A DNA stretch of 46,216 bases from assembly GCA_026390015.1 (NCBI GenBank), contig JAPLGS010000147.1, forward strand, positions 1 through 46,216, given 5' to 3'. Source of the DNA: Chloroflexota bacterium (GTDB lineage: Bacteria > Chloroflexota > Anaerolineae > Anaerolineales > Villigracilaceae). Under the pieces are notes generated by a model. The model had not been told where the DNA came from. It searched no databases and was given only the letters and a program-made list of their open reading frames with translations. The translations under genes and the position numbers were made by a program. Below are positions 1 to 9,004 of the stretch, piece after piece (position 1 is the stretch's first letter; each line of letters opens with the position of its first letter).

Positions 1-1
1 A

Positions 2-331
2 GTTGTCGCGACAGCGCCAGTCGCTGATCCGAATGCGCCGCCACAAGCGCCAGCAGCCCCCGACATTATCACCTTGATCGTTTCTCCACAGGATTCGATC
101 ACCCTGTCCTATTTAATTTATACGAACGCGCAAATTTCAATGACACTGCGTAACCCAACCGATCTGGCGCGGCAGGCTACCGAAGCATCAACTTTGCAGT
201 TCCTGCTCAGTCAATATAATATTCCCATTCCTGCGAAACTGCCCTATGCCATGCAGCCTGCGTTGGATCTTAAATATGATCCATTGAAGACACAGTTATT
301 GCCAAACGATATCGTGCCGGTTACCCCTTAA
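2..331 (+). CDS. cpaB: CpaB/RcpC-like Flp pilus assembly protein, C-terminal fragment
   Basis: The reading frame is open from the left edge (frame starting at base 2) to TAA at 329-331, so the gene begins outside the window. The visible 109 residues start with a Pro/Ala-rich linker and continue into the segment around ITLIVSPQDSITL and MTLRNP. That resembles the C-terminal part of CpaB/RcpC, where a short strand-rich domain ends in an 'LaLRnp'-like motif. CpaB is a periplasmic or cell-surface subunit of the Tad secretion machine. The identification rests mainly on position, directly upstream of cpaE, cpaF, tadB and tadC, plus this weak motif. An internal ATG at 74 exists but is not needed as a start. 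The gap to the next gene is 69 bases. Confidence 0.7.
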   Translation, partial: VVATAPVADPNAPPQAPAAPDIITLIVSPQDSITLSYLIYTNAQISMTLRNPTDLARQATEASTLQFLLSQYNIPIPAKLPYAMQPALDLKYDPLKTQLLPNDIVPVTP

Positions 332-400
332 TTAATAGTTGATCTGAGTTGTCAATTCATAGAAGTATAATTTTTCTTAATTACTGGATGTAATATATAT

Positions 401-1642
401 ATGGCCACAGACAAAATTCGGGTTCTCATCGTAGATGACATTGCAGAGACTCGGGAGAATATTCGTAAGCTGCTGCAGTTCGAGTCAGATGTAGATGTGA
501 CTGGCACTGCGCGCTCAGGCAAGGAAGGTATCCAGCTCGCACTGGAACTGGATCCTGACGTTGTGCTGATGGATATTAACATGCCCGATATTGACGGAAT
601 TTCTGCTACAGAGCAGATTCGTCAAAAAGCACCGCATATTCAGGTGGTGATTTTGTCTGTGCAGGGCGACCCGCGCTATATGCGTCGGGCCATGCTAGCC
701 GGTGCGCGAGACTTTTTGGAAAAACCACCGATGGGAGATGAACTGATCTCTGCAATTCGACGCGCTGGCGAAGTGGCTCGTATTGAACGCGCGAAAGGTA
801 CCCAGCAGCGTAATTCTGCCACTACCGCATCCGGCAATCCTGCTTCGATGTCAGGTTTTGCACCTATTTCAAAAGGTAAGATCATAACGATATACAGCCC
901 GAAAGGTGGGACTGGATGCACCACGATCGCAGTCAATCTGGCTATCGCATTAAATAATGAAGACACACGCACCGTAATTGTCGATGCAAACCTGCAGTAT
1001 GGTGATGTGGCAGTATTCGTCAATGAGCAAGGCAAGAATACTATTCTGGAACTTGCCCCGCGTGTAGATGATCTGGAACCTGATGTTGTTGAAGAAATAT
1101 TGATCAAACATGAAGCTTCAGGTGTTCGTATTCTTGCCGCACCACAACGTCCGGAGTTGGCAGAGAAAGTTTCTGCCGATCAATTTTCAAAAGTATTGGA
1201 GTTTTTGCAGCGAATGTTTTCTTATGTAGTAGTGGATACATCCTCCATTTTGACGGATGTGGTGCTATCCACAATTGACATTAGTGACGTTGTGATTGTT
1301 TTGACCACACAGGAAATACCCGCCATTAAGAATGCCCGCTTATTCCTTGATCTATTGAAGACGATGGCAATTAATAAGGAACGTATTATATTTGTAATGA
1401 ATAGATACGATAAGCGTTTTTCTATTACACCAGAACGAGTCAGTGAAAACCTCAAACATGAAATTTCCACCACGATCCCTCTCGACGAGAAAGTTGTCAT
1501 TACTGCGATCAACCGCGGCGTTCCATTTATGTTGGATAATAGATCTCAACCTGTAGGAAAAGGAATATTTTCCCTGGCTGAGACAGTTCGGGCTCGCTTG
1601 AATATATTGGAATCTGAAAATGAAGCGTCTGTTAAACGTTAA
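401..1642 (+). CDS. cpaE: CpaE/TadZ-like protein: receiver domain plus MinD/ParA-type ATPase
   Basis: A 413-residue protein with two domains. Residues about 5-120 form a response-regulator receiver with the acidic pair D12/D13, phospho-acceptor D58 in MDINMPD and the conserved Lys in LEKPP. After a Ser/Thr-rich linker, residues about 155-405 form a MinD/ParA-like ATPase with the P-loop SPKGGTGCTT. In Tad systems CpaE/TadZ localises the pilus machine at the membrane. The receiver keeps its acidic residues, so phosphorylation control is possible, although many CpaE receivers are degenerate. The ATG at 401 lacks a clear Shine-Dalgarno and is preceded by an AT-rich stretch. A TATAAT at 366-371 could be a promoter element but has no well-spaced -35. 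It lies 11 bases before cpaF, in the same operon. Confidence 0.9.
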   Translation: MATDKIRVLIVDDIAETRENIRKLLQFESDVDVTGTARSGKEGIQLALELDPDVVLMDINMPDIDGISATEQIRQKAPHIQVVILSVQGDPRYMRRAMLAGARDFLEKPPMGDELISAIRRAGEVARIERAKGTQQRNSATTASGNPASMSGFAPISKGKIITIYSPKGGTGCTTIAVNLAIALNNEDTRTVIVDANLQYGDVAVFVNEQGKNTILELAPRVDDLEPDVVEEILIKHEASGVRILAAPQRPELAEKVSADQFSKVLEFLQRMFSYVVVDTSSILTDVVLSTIDISDVVIVLTTQEIPAIKNARLFLDLLKTMAINKERIIFVMNRYDKRFSITPERVSENLKHEISTTIPLDEKVVITAINRGVPFMLDNRSQPVGKGIFSLAETVRARLNILESENEASVKR

Positions 1643-1653
1643 GGAGTTATTCC

Positions 1654-3105
1654 ATGTCATTGCTTCGGCGTATTGAGCAAGGTCAGGGTAGTGGTCAGCA
1701 GGATGCAGGAGGGACACCAGCTCTTCCGCAAAAAGCTGGCGGTGAAGGTCAGCCGGGTGGTGGGGGCGGGGATTCTTCTCGCCTTTCGTCCATGCAAGCC
1801 AGGCGAGTTAGCGCGCCAATTACATCTCCACAAGCTGGCTCGTACTTTGATTTAAAAACCCGCGTTCAAAATAAATTGCTGGCTGAAATTGACCCGTCCA
1901 TGGATGTTTCCAGGACGGATGATGTTCGGCGCACGATTCAAGGTTTATTCGAACAAATCCTCACCGAGGAAAATATTGTCCTATCCCGGCCAGAGCGCGC
2001 CCGATTATTCGAGCAAATTGCAGCGGAAATTCTTGGGTTAGGGCCGCTACAGTCTTTGCTTGAAGATGACACCATTACTGAAATTATGGTCAATGGTCCT
2101 AAAAATATTTATATCGAGCGAAAAGGCAAGCTCCATCGGGTACCCATAACTTTTGAAAGCAATGAACATGTGATGCGTATTATTGACCGTATCGTCGCGC
2201 CACTTGGTCGCCGCATTGATGAGTCAAGCCCTTATGTTGATGCCCGTTTACAAGACGGCTCTCGTGTAAATGCTGTCATCCCTCCAATTTCCTTGGTCGG
2301 GCCTGTTTTGACTATTCGTAAATTTTCAAGGAATCCGATCTCGATCGATCAATTAATCCAATTTGGCTCCATCACGAACGAAGCTGTTCAGTTTCTAAAA
2401 GCCTGTGTAGAAGCCCGTTTGAATATTATTATTTCTGGCGGTACAGGGTCTGGCAAGACAACTCTTTTGAACGTACTCTCAAGTTTTATTCCTTCTGATG
2501 AACGTATTTTGACAATTGAAAACGCCGCCGAATTACAGCTGCGTCAGGAGCATGTAGTAACTCTTGAATCTCGCCCACCCAATATCGAAGGACGAGGTGA
2601 AATTACCATTCGCGATTTGGTTATCAATGCCCTTCGTATGCGCCCCGAACGAATCATCGTTGGTGAGTGCCGTGGCGGTGAAACGCTGGATATGTTACAA
2701 GCCATGAATACAGGCCATGACGGTTCAATGACCACTGCTCATGCGAATACTCCCCGCGACGCAATTTCCCGTATTGAAACCATGTGCCTTATGGCAGGGA
2801 TGGATTTACCCGTCAGGGCGATCCGTGAACAAATAGCAGGCGCAGTTGATGTGATCTGTCAGCAGGAGCGCATGCGTGATGGCACCCGCAAGGTTACGAC
2901 GATCGCAGAAGTAAGCGGTATGGAAGGGGATGTCATTACCATGACAGATATATTTGTCTTTGAACAAACTGGCATGGAAAACGGCAGGATCGTGGGACGT
3001 ACGCGGCCAACCGGGCTGCGTCCTAAATTTATGGACAAGATCGAATCCGCTGGAATTCACCTGCCTCCTTCGATTTTTGGCATTGGCGAACGGCATAGAT
3101 ATTAA
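1654..3105 (+). CDS. cpaF: CpaF/TadA secretion ATPase
   Basis: A 483-residue type II/IV secretion ATPase that would power Tad pilus assembly from the cytoplasmic side. The first ~60 residues are Gly/Gln-rich and probably disordered. The ATPase core has Walker [10 protein letters not shown] near residue 270, the Asp-box region IENAAELQL, Walker [12 protein letters not shown] and the His-box [13 protein letters not shown]. The Asp box usually reads 'EDTAELQL', so Asn replaces Asp here. Length is normal for TadA/CpaF. A strong AAGGAG ribosome site precedes the ATG. It lies 11 bases after cpaE and 111 bases before tadB. Confidence 0.95.
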   Translation: MSLLRRIEQGQGSGQQDAGGTPALPQKAGGEGQPGGGGGDSSRLSSMQARRVSAPITSPQAGSYFDLKTRVQNKLLAEIDPSMDVSRTDDVRRTIQGLFEQILTEENIVLSRPERARLFEQIAAEILGLGPLQSLLEDDTITEIMVNGPKNIYIERKGKLHRVPITFESNEHVMRIIDRIVAPLGRRIDESSPYVDARLQDGSRVNAVIPPISLVGPVLTIRKFSRNPISIDQLIQFGSITNEAVQFLKACVEARLNIIISGGTGSGKTTLLNVLSSFIPSDERILTIENAAELQLRQEHVVTLESRPPNIEGRGEITIRDLVINALRMRPERIIVGECRGGETLDMLQAMNTGHDGSMTTAHANTPRDAISRIETMCLMAGMDLPVRAIREQIAGAVDVICQQERMRDGTRKVTTIAEVSGMEGDVITMTDIFVFEQTGMENGRIVGRTRPTGLRPKFMDKIESAGIHLPPSIFGIGERHRY

Positions 3106-3216
3106 GATACGGGAATTTTAGCTACCGATCGGTAACAAAGTTCTGATTTGCTAAAAGCGTAGTAGACAAAATAATTTTATGAAATTAAATCTGAAGCACT
3201 ATTTAGAAGGACAAAA

Positions 3217-4173
3217 ATGACTTCTTGGATCATTATCATTGGCGGTTTGATTCTAATCATTCTATTAATAATTGGAGTTGTTGTTTCTTCGAATAGCGAG
3301 CGATCCATCGTTGAACAACGGCTTAGCCAATATTTAGATGATGATAAGAAAAGTGAGGAGCGTGATCCTCAACGCTCAGTAATCACTGATTGGGTAACCA
3401 AACGGGTGGAAAAGACCTCCATTGGCGACCGAATTGCCCGTGACCTTGCCCGTGCCGATCTAAAATTCAAAGTGGCTGAATATTTTGTCTTGATCGCGGT
3501 CAGCATTCTTATTGCCGGTCTGTTTGCATGGTTCCTTGGAAATAGACACCCGATCTCAGCCCTGATCGGAGCTCTCGCCGGCGCGTTCGCTCCTGGGTTT
3601 TATGTAAAACGACAGCAAAAACTTCGGCTTCAAAAATTTAATGACCAATTATCAGATATGCTCAACTTAATGGTAAATGGTCTTCGTGCAGGCTATTCCG
3701 TCATGCAGGCTATGGAGGCAATCAGTAAGGAATTGCCGTCACCGATCAATGATGAATTTCGGCGTGTCGTGCAGGAAATGCAGATCGGCATATCAATGGA
3801 AACAGCCCTGGAGAATCTTCTTCGCCGTATTCCCAGCGCCGATCTGGATTTTGTTATAACGGCGATCAATGTTCAGCGCGAAGTCGGTGGCAACCTCTCG
3901 GAAATTTTGGATAATATATCCTTTACCATACGTGAACGTGTCCGCATCAAAGGAGAAGTGCGTGTGCTTACCTCTCAGGTTCGCACCTCTGGCAGCGTCC
4001 TCTCCCTGATCCCCTTTGGTTTGACGATCATTCTGTGGTTCCTAAATCCAGAATATCTTTTGTCAATTACACAAGGCGGCCCGATTTGTACTGCAGGGAT
4101 CGTCTGTGTTGTTCTCGGCTTGATTGGATCCAGTTACTTTATCATGATGCGAATTGCGGATATCGAGGTGTAA
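3217..4173 (+). CDS. tadB: TadB-like inner-membrane pilus assembly protein (T2SSF domain)
   Basis: A 318-residue membrane protein. An N-terminal hydrophobic segment (about residues 4-24) and a middle pair of membrane segments (about 90-130) precede a cytoplasmic T2SSF-type helical domain (about 145-270, with LNLMVNGLRAGYSVMQAMEA). A C-terminal pair of membrane segments follows. TadB and TadC form the inner-membrane platform for Tad pili. AGAAGG lies just upstream of the ATG. Its stop is one base before the tadC start, and with the shared order cpaF-tadB-tadC this supports translational coupling. Family assignment is firm; TadB rather than TadC is judged from gene order. Confidence 0.9.
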   Translation: MTSWIIIIGGLILIILLIIGVVVSSNSERSIVEQRLSQYLDDDKKSEERDPQRSVITDWVTKRVEKTSIGDRIARDLARADLKFKVAEYFVLIAVSILIAGLFAWFLGNRHPISALIGALAGAFAPGFYVKRQQKLRLQKFNDQLSDMLNLMVNGLRAGYSVMQAMEAISKELPSPINDEFRRVVQEMQIGISMETALENLLRRIPSADLDFVITAINVQREVGGNLSEILDNISFTIRERVRIKGEVRVLTSQVRTSGSVLSLIPFGLTIILWFLNPEYLLSITQGGPICTAGIVCVVLGLIGSSYFIMMRIADIEV

Positions 4174-4174
4174 T

Positions 4175-5146
4175 ATGAACACATCAACAATAATTGGCAT
4201 AATTGTCGGGATTGTAATTTTAGGTGGGGCGGTCGCGCTGGTCGTTGTGGGAATGCGCTATTCCCCTAAAAACCAACGGGATGATAGTGATCCGGTCATG
4301 GCCCGCCTGGCTGAAGCGACACAACGAGGCGAATCAGTTTCACTCGAAGATATTGAATTGCAACAACCGTTTATGGAACGTGTTGTTTTTCCAGTCGTAA
4401 AAAAATTTGGTGAAATTTCTACAAGATTTACTCCCCAAAAACTTTTGGAAGAGACCACCCTCAAATTGGAACTGGCCGGGAACCCGGGTCACATTGATGC
4501 CGCATCTTTTTTGGCAACCCGTTTTGTGGGGGCAGCGCTCTTTGGCGGTTTACTGCTTTTGATCTCATTTCTCTCAGCCAACAAGTGGCCCCTCGGAAGA
4601 GTTGTTCTGGTTGTGAGCATCTTTACTGCTTTAGGATTTTTCTTTCCGCAATTGTGGTTACAGAGCCGAATAAATAGCCGCCAAGCTGAAGTACGCAAGG
4701 CGATGCCAGACGCTCTCGACCTATTAACCATTTGCGTGGAAGCTGGCTTGGGCTTTGACGCAGCGATGTCAAAAGTCAGTGAAAAATGGGAAACTGAACT
4801 TTCGATCATGTTCGGGCGGTGCATCCGCGAAGTTCAATTGGGAAAGCCACAACGTGAAGCCTTACGTGATATGGCCGATCGACTTGGCTTGCCCGAATTG
4901 ACCAGTTTTGTAGCGGCTGTGATCCAGAGTCAGATCCTGGGTGTCAGTTTGGCAAAAGTGCTTCGCATTCAATCTGATCAGATGCGCATGAAGCGTCGTC
5001 AGTTCGCAGAAGAACTGGCGCACAAGGCTCCTGTCAAGATGATCATCCCAATGGCATTGCTGACTTTCCCCTCCATTATGATTATTCTTATGGCACCTGC
5101 GGGTTTTCAGATCGCTGGAGCCTTTGGACCGATCTTAGGGAATTAG
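4175..5146 (+). CDS. tadC: TadC-like inner-membrane pilus assembly protein (T2SSF domain)
   Basis: A 323-residue second T2SSF-family platform protein. I chose the ATG at 4175, one base after the tadB stop and preceded by GAGGTG, over an in-frame upstream ATG at 4154 that overlaps tadB. It has an N-terminal membrane segment (residues about 4-27), a central membrane pair, the T2SSF helical region (around MPDALDLLTICVEAGLGF) and a C-terminal hydrophobic segment ending in MILMAPAGFQ. It is the last Tad gene in the window. No pilin gene is visible, so pilins and prepilin peptidase must lie elsewhere or upstream. Confidence 0.9.
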   Translation: MNTSTIIGIIVGIVILGGAVALVVVGMRYSPKNQRDDSDPVMARLAEATQRGESVSLEDIELQQPFMERVVFPVVKKFGEISTRFTPQKLLEETTLKLELAGNPGHIDAASFLATRFVGAALFGGLLLLISFLSANKWPLGRVVLVVSIFTALGFFFPQLWLQSRINSRQAEVRKAMPDALDLLTICVEAGLGFDAAMSKVSEKWETELSIMFGRCIREVQLGKPQREALRDMADRLGLPELTSFVAAVIQSQILGVSLAKVLRIQSDQMRMKRRQFAEELAHKAPVKMIIPMALLTFPSIMIILMAPAGFQIAGAFGPILGN

Positions 5147-5202
5147 AAACTAAAAGAGAAAAGATAGTTGTCCTAATCTATTCATTCTGATAGAGGCGGA
5201 GT

Positions 5203-5937
5203 TTGCCGAAAATTTCTCTCGCTTATACTTTTTATCGATCCATTTGGGGCGGGTTGGATATGCTTTTTCCCCCCAGCTGTGGAGGCTGCGGCAAATCCGG
5301 CTCGCGTTGGTGCGTAGAATGTCAGGGACTTGTGAAAATATTAAATGGGAATTTATGCGAAGTATGCGGTCTTCCTTTGCATCAGGCAGGAATTTGTGAT
5401 GAATGCCGAGCAGATAGGCCGCATTTTCGCGCATTAAGAGCGTGGACAGTTTTTGAAGGCCTTGTCAAAAACGCATTACATAAACTCAAATACCGCCGCG
5501 ACATGTCTATGGGTGATTCTCTGGCTGCGCAAATGGTCGCCTTCGTTCGGGAATTAAATTGGCCCATTGATGTGATCATTCCTATTCCGTTGGGAAAACA
5601 AAGACTCAGGGAACGGGGCTATAATCAAGTTGGGATGATCGCGAAGCCGCTTGCGTTGGCGCTGGAAGTTCAGTACGTATCGAAGGGATTGATACGCTGT
5701 AAAGAGACGCGTTCACAGGTGGGGTTGTCTAAACTCGAACGCAGAGAAAATGTCAAAGAGGCGTTTCAGGCTGGGGCGGGGATGAATGGAAAAAATATTC
5801 TGGTAATGGATGATGTTTCTACAACCGGATCAACTTTATCGTCCGGCGCAGTTGCGCTGTATTCAGCTGGCGCGAAAAAAGTGTATGCGTTGACAGTCGC
5901 TCGCGCGTTGCCTCATCATGGTTTACAGCACGCGTGA
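5203..5937 (+). CDS. comF: ComF family protein (phosphoribosyltransferase-like)
   Basis: A 244-residue ComF/GntX-like protein. The N-terminus has paired Cys motifs typical of a zinc-binding region (CGGCG, CVEC, CEVCG, CDEC between residues about 26 and 72). The C-terminal phosphoribosyltransferase domain carries the PRPP-binding signature VMDDVSTTGSTL near residue 205. ComF proteins are linked to DNA uptake and to salvage of DNA-derived material, but the reaction is not established. The likely start is TTG at 5203, after a GAGGCGGAG stretch. No in-frame ATG precedes the Cys motifs. It lies 56 bases after tadC and may be co-transcribed with it, which would fit pilus-linked competence. Confidence 0.88.
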   Translation: MPKISLAYTFYRSIWGGLDMLFPPSCGGCGKSGSRWCVECQGLVKILNGNLCEVCGLPLHQAGICDECRADRPHFRALRAWTVFEGLVKNALHKLKYRRDMSMGDSLAAQMVAFVRELNWPIDVIIPIPLGKQRLRERGYNQVGMIAKPLALALEVQYVSKGLIRCKETRSQVGLSKLERRENVKEAFQAGAGMNGKNILVMDDVSTTGSTLSSGAVALYSAGAKKVYALTVARALPHHGLQHA

Positions 5938-5978
5938 ACGTTTTGTGTACGTGATTTTCATCCCGAAGAGGAGGACGT

Positions 5979-6542
5979 ATGTCCAACAAAGTGGAAGTTC
6001 AAACACGCAATATCAGATTGACCGAAACGATCGAAGAGTATGTGAATAAGAAGGCAGGTAATTTCGATCACTATTTGCCCGCGATCGATGAGGCGCGCGT
6101 GGAGTTGGCTCATTACAAAGCCGCACGCAATGCCGATGACCGTAACGTCGCGCAGATCACAGTGTATGGTAAAGGATTTACGCTTCGTACCGAAGAGCGC
6201 GCAGACGAAGCCATGGCCGCCTTTGATCACGCGCTCGACAACATGCAGCATCAGATCGAAAGATACAAAGGCAAACATCAGCATGGGCGTGGTGATGGAC
6301 GTTCAGCCGCCGAAGCCGCCGAGCCGATCATTAACGATGAAACAGGCGAGCTTTCTCCGCTTGTGGCTCGCAAAAAGAAATTTGTGTTATACCCGATGGA
6401 TGAAGAGGAAGCCGTGGTACAAATGCGTAATCTCGGGCACGATAACTTCTTTATCTTTTATAATATAAAGACCAGCAAGATGAATGTCTTGTATCGCCGC
6501 CGCAATGGAAGTTATGGATTGATCGAGCCTGAACTCGGTTAA
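5979..6542 (+). CDS. hpf: Long-form ribosome hibernation promoting factor
   Basis: A 187-residue long HPF. The N-terminal S30AE/RaiA domain (about residues 1-100, starting VEVQTRNIRLTETIEEYV) binds the 30S decoding centre. After a short linker, the C-terminal S30AE_C domain (about 125-185, with KFVLYPMDEEEAV and NVLYRRRNGSYGLIEP) drives dimerisation into 100S ribosomes. Length and domain order match the long form found in most bacteria outside the enterics. An AGAGGAGG ribosome site lies 5 bases before the ATG. A strong hairpin terminator follows directly. Confidence 0.95.
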   Translation: MSNKVEVQTRNIRLTETIEEYVNKKAGNFDHYLPAIDEARVELAHYKAARNADDRNVAQITVYGKGFTLRTEERADEAMAAFDHALDNMQHQIERYKGKHQHGRGDGRSAAEAAEPIINDETGELSPLVARKKKFVLYPMDEEEAVVQMRNLGHDNFFIFYNIKTSKMNVLYRRRNGSYGLIEPELG

Positions 6543-6552
6543 TCAGATATGC

Positions 6553-6594
6553 AAAAAACTGGCTTGGCGGTATCGCTGTCAAGCCAGTTTTTTT
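6553..6594 (+). terminator. Rho-independent terminator after hpf
   Basis: An A-rich arm plus ACTGGCTTG pairs with CAAGCCAGT and is followed by a T tract. It closes the hpf transcript. Confidence 0.9.
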
Positions 6595-6639
6595 AATTTT
6601 ATATAAGTCCTGATATTAAGACTTTGGTTTGGAGTAAAT

Positions 6640-7263
6640 ATGGATTTCGATGATGCAGGCGAAAAAACTACGAACGATGGCAATATGGATGATTCTTCCA
6701 TTGAAGATGCGATCACGAAGATCTTGAACGCAGTTGGCGAAGATCCCGAGCGTGAAGGCTTACAGTTCACACCACGCCGCGTGGCGCGCATGTATCATGA
6801 ATTGCTGGGCGGTTACACGATGGATCCAAAAACCATCATTAACGGCGCGCTGTTTGAAGTGCAATATGATGAAATGGTTCTCGTGCGCGATATTGAGTTC
6901 TATAGTTTATGTGAACATCACATGCTTCCCTTCATTGGGCGCGCTCATGTTGCCTACATCCCCGATGGCAAAGTGTTGGGGCTGTCAAAGATCCCGCGCA
7001 TCGTGGATATGTACGCGCGCCGCCTGCAAGTGCAGGAACGCATGACTCGTCAGATCGCAGATTTTCTACGCGACTTGCTCAAGCCGCAGGGTGTGGCAGT
7101 CGTAGTGGAAGCCATGCACTTATGCTCCATGATGCGCGGCGTAAAAAAACATGACGCGCGCATGACCACCTCGGCAATGCACGGCGCCTTCCGCGCCAAC
7201 CTTGCCACGCGCCAGGAATTTCTTGCCAACATCTCGCGCGGAGAGTCGCCGCTTCACCTTTAA
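6640..7263 (+). CDS. folE: GTP cyclohydrolase I
   Basis: A 207-residue FolE that converts GTP to 7,8-dihydroneopterin triphosphate, the entry to pterin and folate synthesis. Conserved parts visible are the zinc/active-site CEHHMLPF near residue 91, [20 protein letters not shown], and the second zinc Cys in HLCSMMRG near 160 followed by the TTSAMHGAF segment. The first ~20 residues are acidic and variable. GGAG lies 8 bases upstream of the ATG. It converges with folB, 43 bases away on the other strand, so two consecutive pterin steps are neighbours but not co-transcribed. Confidence 0.96.
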   Translation: MDFDDAGEKTTNDGNMDDSSIEDAITKILNAVGEDPEREGLQFTPRRVARMYHELLGGYTMDPKTIINGALFEVQYDEMVLVRDIEFYSLCEHHMLPFIGRAHVAYIPDGKVLGLSKIPRIVDMYARRLQVQERMTRQIADFLRDLLKPQGVAVVVEAMHLCSMMRGVKKHDARMTTSAMHGAFRANLATRQEFLANISRGESPLHL

Positions 7264-7306
7264 TGTAATGTTTGATTTTTTTTGCGGATGAAGAACCGCT
7301 TCTTCT

Positions 7307-7669
7307 CTACCCTTGAGCCTGATTCTCTCGTTCGACCTCTACCGCCACTGAATCAACTCCCGGCACCGCCCCAGGTTTATCCACTCGTAAAATAACTTTT
7401 ACCACCCGCGGCTCTTGCAGACATATCTCGGCGAGATCGTTCGCCAGCGCTTCCACCGTCATCCGCGCCGCGCTTTCTGCGTGAGCGCGGAGTTTTTTTG
7501 CCATATCGCTGTAGTTGACGCAATCAGAAATATCGTCGCTGAGCGCCGCGGGACGTGTGTCTGTGAACATCGTCGTGTTGATGATGATCTCGCGCAAGGT
7601 GACTCGCTCCCAATCGTGGATGCCCAAAATGACATTCGCGCGCAAGGTCTGGATGAATACTTTGTCCAT
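7307..7669 (-). CDS. folB: Dihydroneopterin aldolase
   Basis: A 120-residue FolB that cleaves 7,8-dihydroneopterin to 6-hydroxymethyl-dihydropterin and glycolaldehyde. The protein starts DKVFIQTLRANVILGIHDWE, has the CVNYSDMAK segment with the conserved Tyr, the TVEALAN helix and VDKPGAVPG with the catalytic Lys. Length is typical. Its ATG overlaps the stop of the upstream lgt-like gene (TAATG), so the two are translationally coupled. Confidence 0.92.
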   Translation of the reverse strand: MDKVFIQTLRANVILGIHDWERVTLREIIINTTMFTDTRPAALSDDISDCVNYSDMAKKLRAHAESAARMTVEALANDLAEICLQEPRVVKVILRVDKPGAVPGVDSVAVEVERENQAQG

Positions 7670-8391
7670 TAGGGTTTCTCCTTTAACCGATATTCGATCA
7701 AAATAAAAATGAACGCCAGCGCCGCGAATGCAATGACTTGTTCCTGCCTCAAGTCATTTAATATCAATGTGTTATCTCCGCGAAAAGCCTGGATGAAAAG
7801 CTGTGAGCCTGCTGTCAACGCGGCGAATGTCAGGAAGAGCATGCCTGAGCGTGGATCATGCCGCTTGAACCAGAGCAGGCTAAAGGTTAGGAATGATGCG
7901 AGTGTCTCATAAATTTGTGTCGGATGGCGCGTCGCATTCCATAAATTAATTCCCCAGACCAATTTCGTTTCTTTTCCAAAAGCTGTACCCGCCGCGAGAT
8001 GACTCAGTCCTAATCCAATGGTGAGGATCGCAAAGAATGGTGTGAGCGCATCGAGTGTGTGCCAAAATAAAAGCCCGCGCCGTTGACCGTAAACGAGCAT
8101 GACGATGATGGCGGCTGTCACTGCGCCGAGCGGATCGAACATGTCCGGGTTGATGGAGATGATCCCGAGCGAGCTTTTGATAAAGGCGGGAATGTTTTGC
8201 AGGATAAATGAAATTCGTCCACCGATTACGAATGTGATGAGACCATAGAAAATAATGTTGTTGATATTATCCTTACTAATGGCGCTACGCTCGGCGCGTT
8301 TTTCTGCAAGACTGAGTCCGATCCAGGCGGCGGCGAATATCAGGAGCATGTGGCGGGGCGGGGAGAAGAAGTTGCGGAATATTGTGAGCAT
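7669..8391 (-). CDS. Divergent Lgt-family membrane protein
   Basis: A 240-residue protein with about seven hydrophobic segments. GGRISFIL and HPTQIYE match the style of prolipoprotein diacylglyceryl transferase, which transfers diacylglycerol to lipoprotein Cys. However, the family's hallmark region, usually an Arg-Asn-containing segment near 'GRIGNFxNGE', reads LGLSHLAAGTAFGKET here. The protein may therefore be a catalytically altered paralogue. It is sandwiched by tight coupling: one base after tlpA and overlapping folB by TAATG. A true lgt elsewhere in the genome would support the paralogue reading. Other membrane acyltransferase roles cannot be excluded. Confidence 0.65.
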   Translation of the reverse strand: MLTIFRNFFSPPRHMLLIFAAAWIGLSLAEKRAERSAISKDNINNIIFYGLITFVIGGRISFILQNIPAFIKSSLGIISINPDMFDPLGAVTAAIIVMLVYGQRRGLLFWHTLDALTPFFAILTIGLGLSHLAAGTAFGKETKLVWGINLWNATRHPTQIYETLASFLTFSLLWFKRHDPRSGMLFLTFAALTAGSQLFIQAFRGDNTLILNDLRQEQVIAFAALAFIFILIEYRLKEKP

Positions 8392-8392
8392 G

Positions 8393-8953
8393 TTATTTTA
8401 AGATTTCTTCAATGCGCGTGCGAAGCAGCGCTTCAGACATCGGTCCGCCGATGATAACTTCGGAGATGATACCGTCACGACCAATAAAAAAGGAAGATGG
8501 TAGTGAGCGCAGTTGATACGCAGCTGCGACATCTCCCGTCTCTTCCAGCAGGATGGGAAAGGTCAGGCTGTATTCCTGCGTGAATGGGACCACTGCGAAA
8601 GGATCGTCTTGATAGGTCATATTGACCGCGAGTACCACGAAGCCTTGATCTTTGTATTCTTCATACATCTTTTCGAGGGCGGGCATTTCTGCGCGACAAG
8701 GCGGGCACCAGGTTGCCCAAAGATTCACAAGCAACGCCTGACCGCGTAATTCAGAAAGTTTGTATGTTTCACCTGTTGGAGTTTTGAGCGTGAAGTCAGG
8801 CGCGGCAAAGCCTGCCTGCGGCGCAGGCATGTTTCTTGATGGGGTGGCACCAGTTTTTTCAGCGGAGAGTGCGATCCAAGCTGCGCCTGAGATGAGTATA
8901 AGAATGTAAAGGATGATCCGTTGGTTTTTATACATGGTTGTTCGAGTATACAT
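8393..8953 (-). CDS. TlpA/ResA-like membrane-anchored thiol-disulfide oxidoreductase
   Basis: A 186-residue thioredoxin-fold protein. An N-terminal hydrophobic segment (about residues 13-30) acts as a signal anchor, so the catalytic domain would face outside the membrane. The domain starts APDFTLKTPTGE and holds the redox motif WATWCPPCRAEMP near residue 85, with the cis-Pro region LRSLPSSFFI near 150. Such proteins reduce periplasmic disulfides, for example in cytochrome c maturation. No cytochrome-maturation genes are nearby, so the partner is unknown. An alternative ATG at 8935 would shorten it by six residues, and neither start has a clear Shine-Dalgarno. Confidence 0.88.
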   Translation of the reverse strand: MYTRTTMYKNQRIILYILILISGAAWIALSAEKTGATPSRNMPAPQAGFAAPDFTLKTPTGETYKLSELRGQALLVNLWATWCPPCRAEMPALEKMYEEYKDQGFVVLAVNMTYQDDPFAVVPFTQEYSLTFPILLEETGDVAAAYQLRSLPSSFFIGRDGIISEVIIGGPMSEALLRTRIEEILK

Positions 8954-9004
8954 GAATTGAGGTGTAAAATTGATTTTATTTCAAATACCTACCTGGTGAC
9001 TCTT

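Noticed and set aside
7264-7306. Terminator between folE and folB
   Set aside because: A GCGG/CCGC hairpin exists but the T run lies on the wrong side for both genes.
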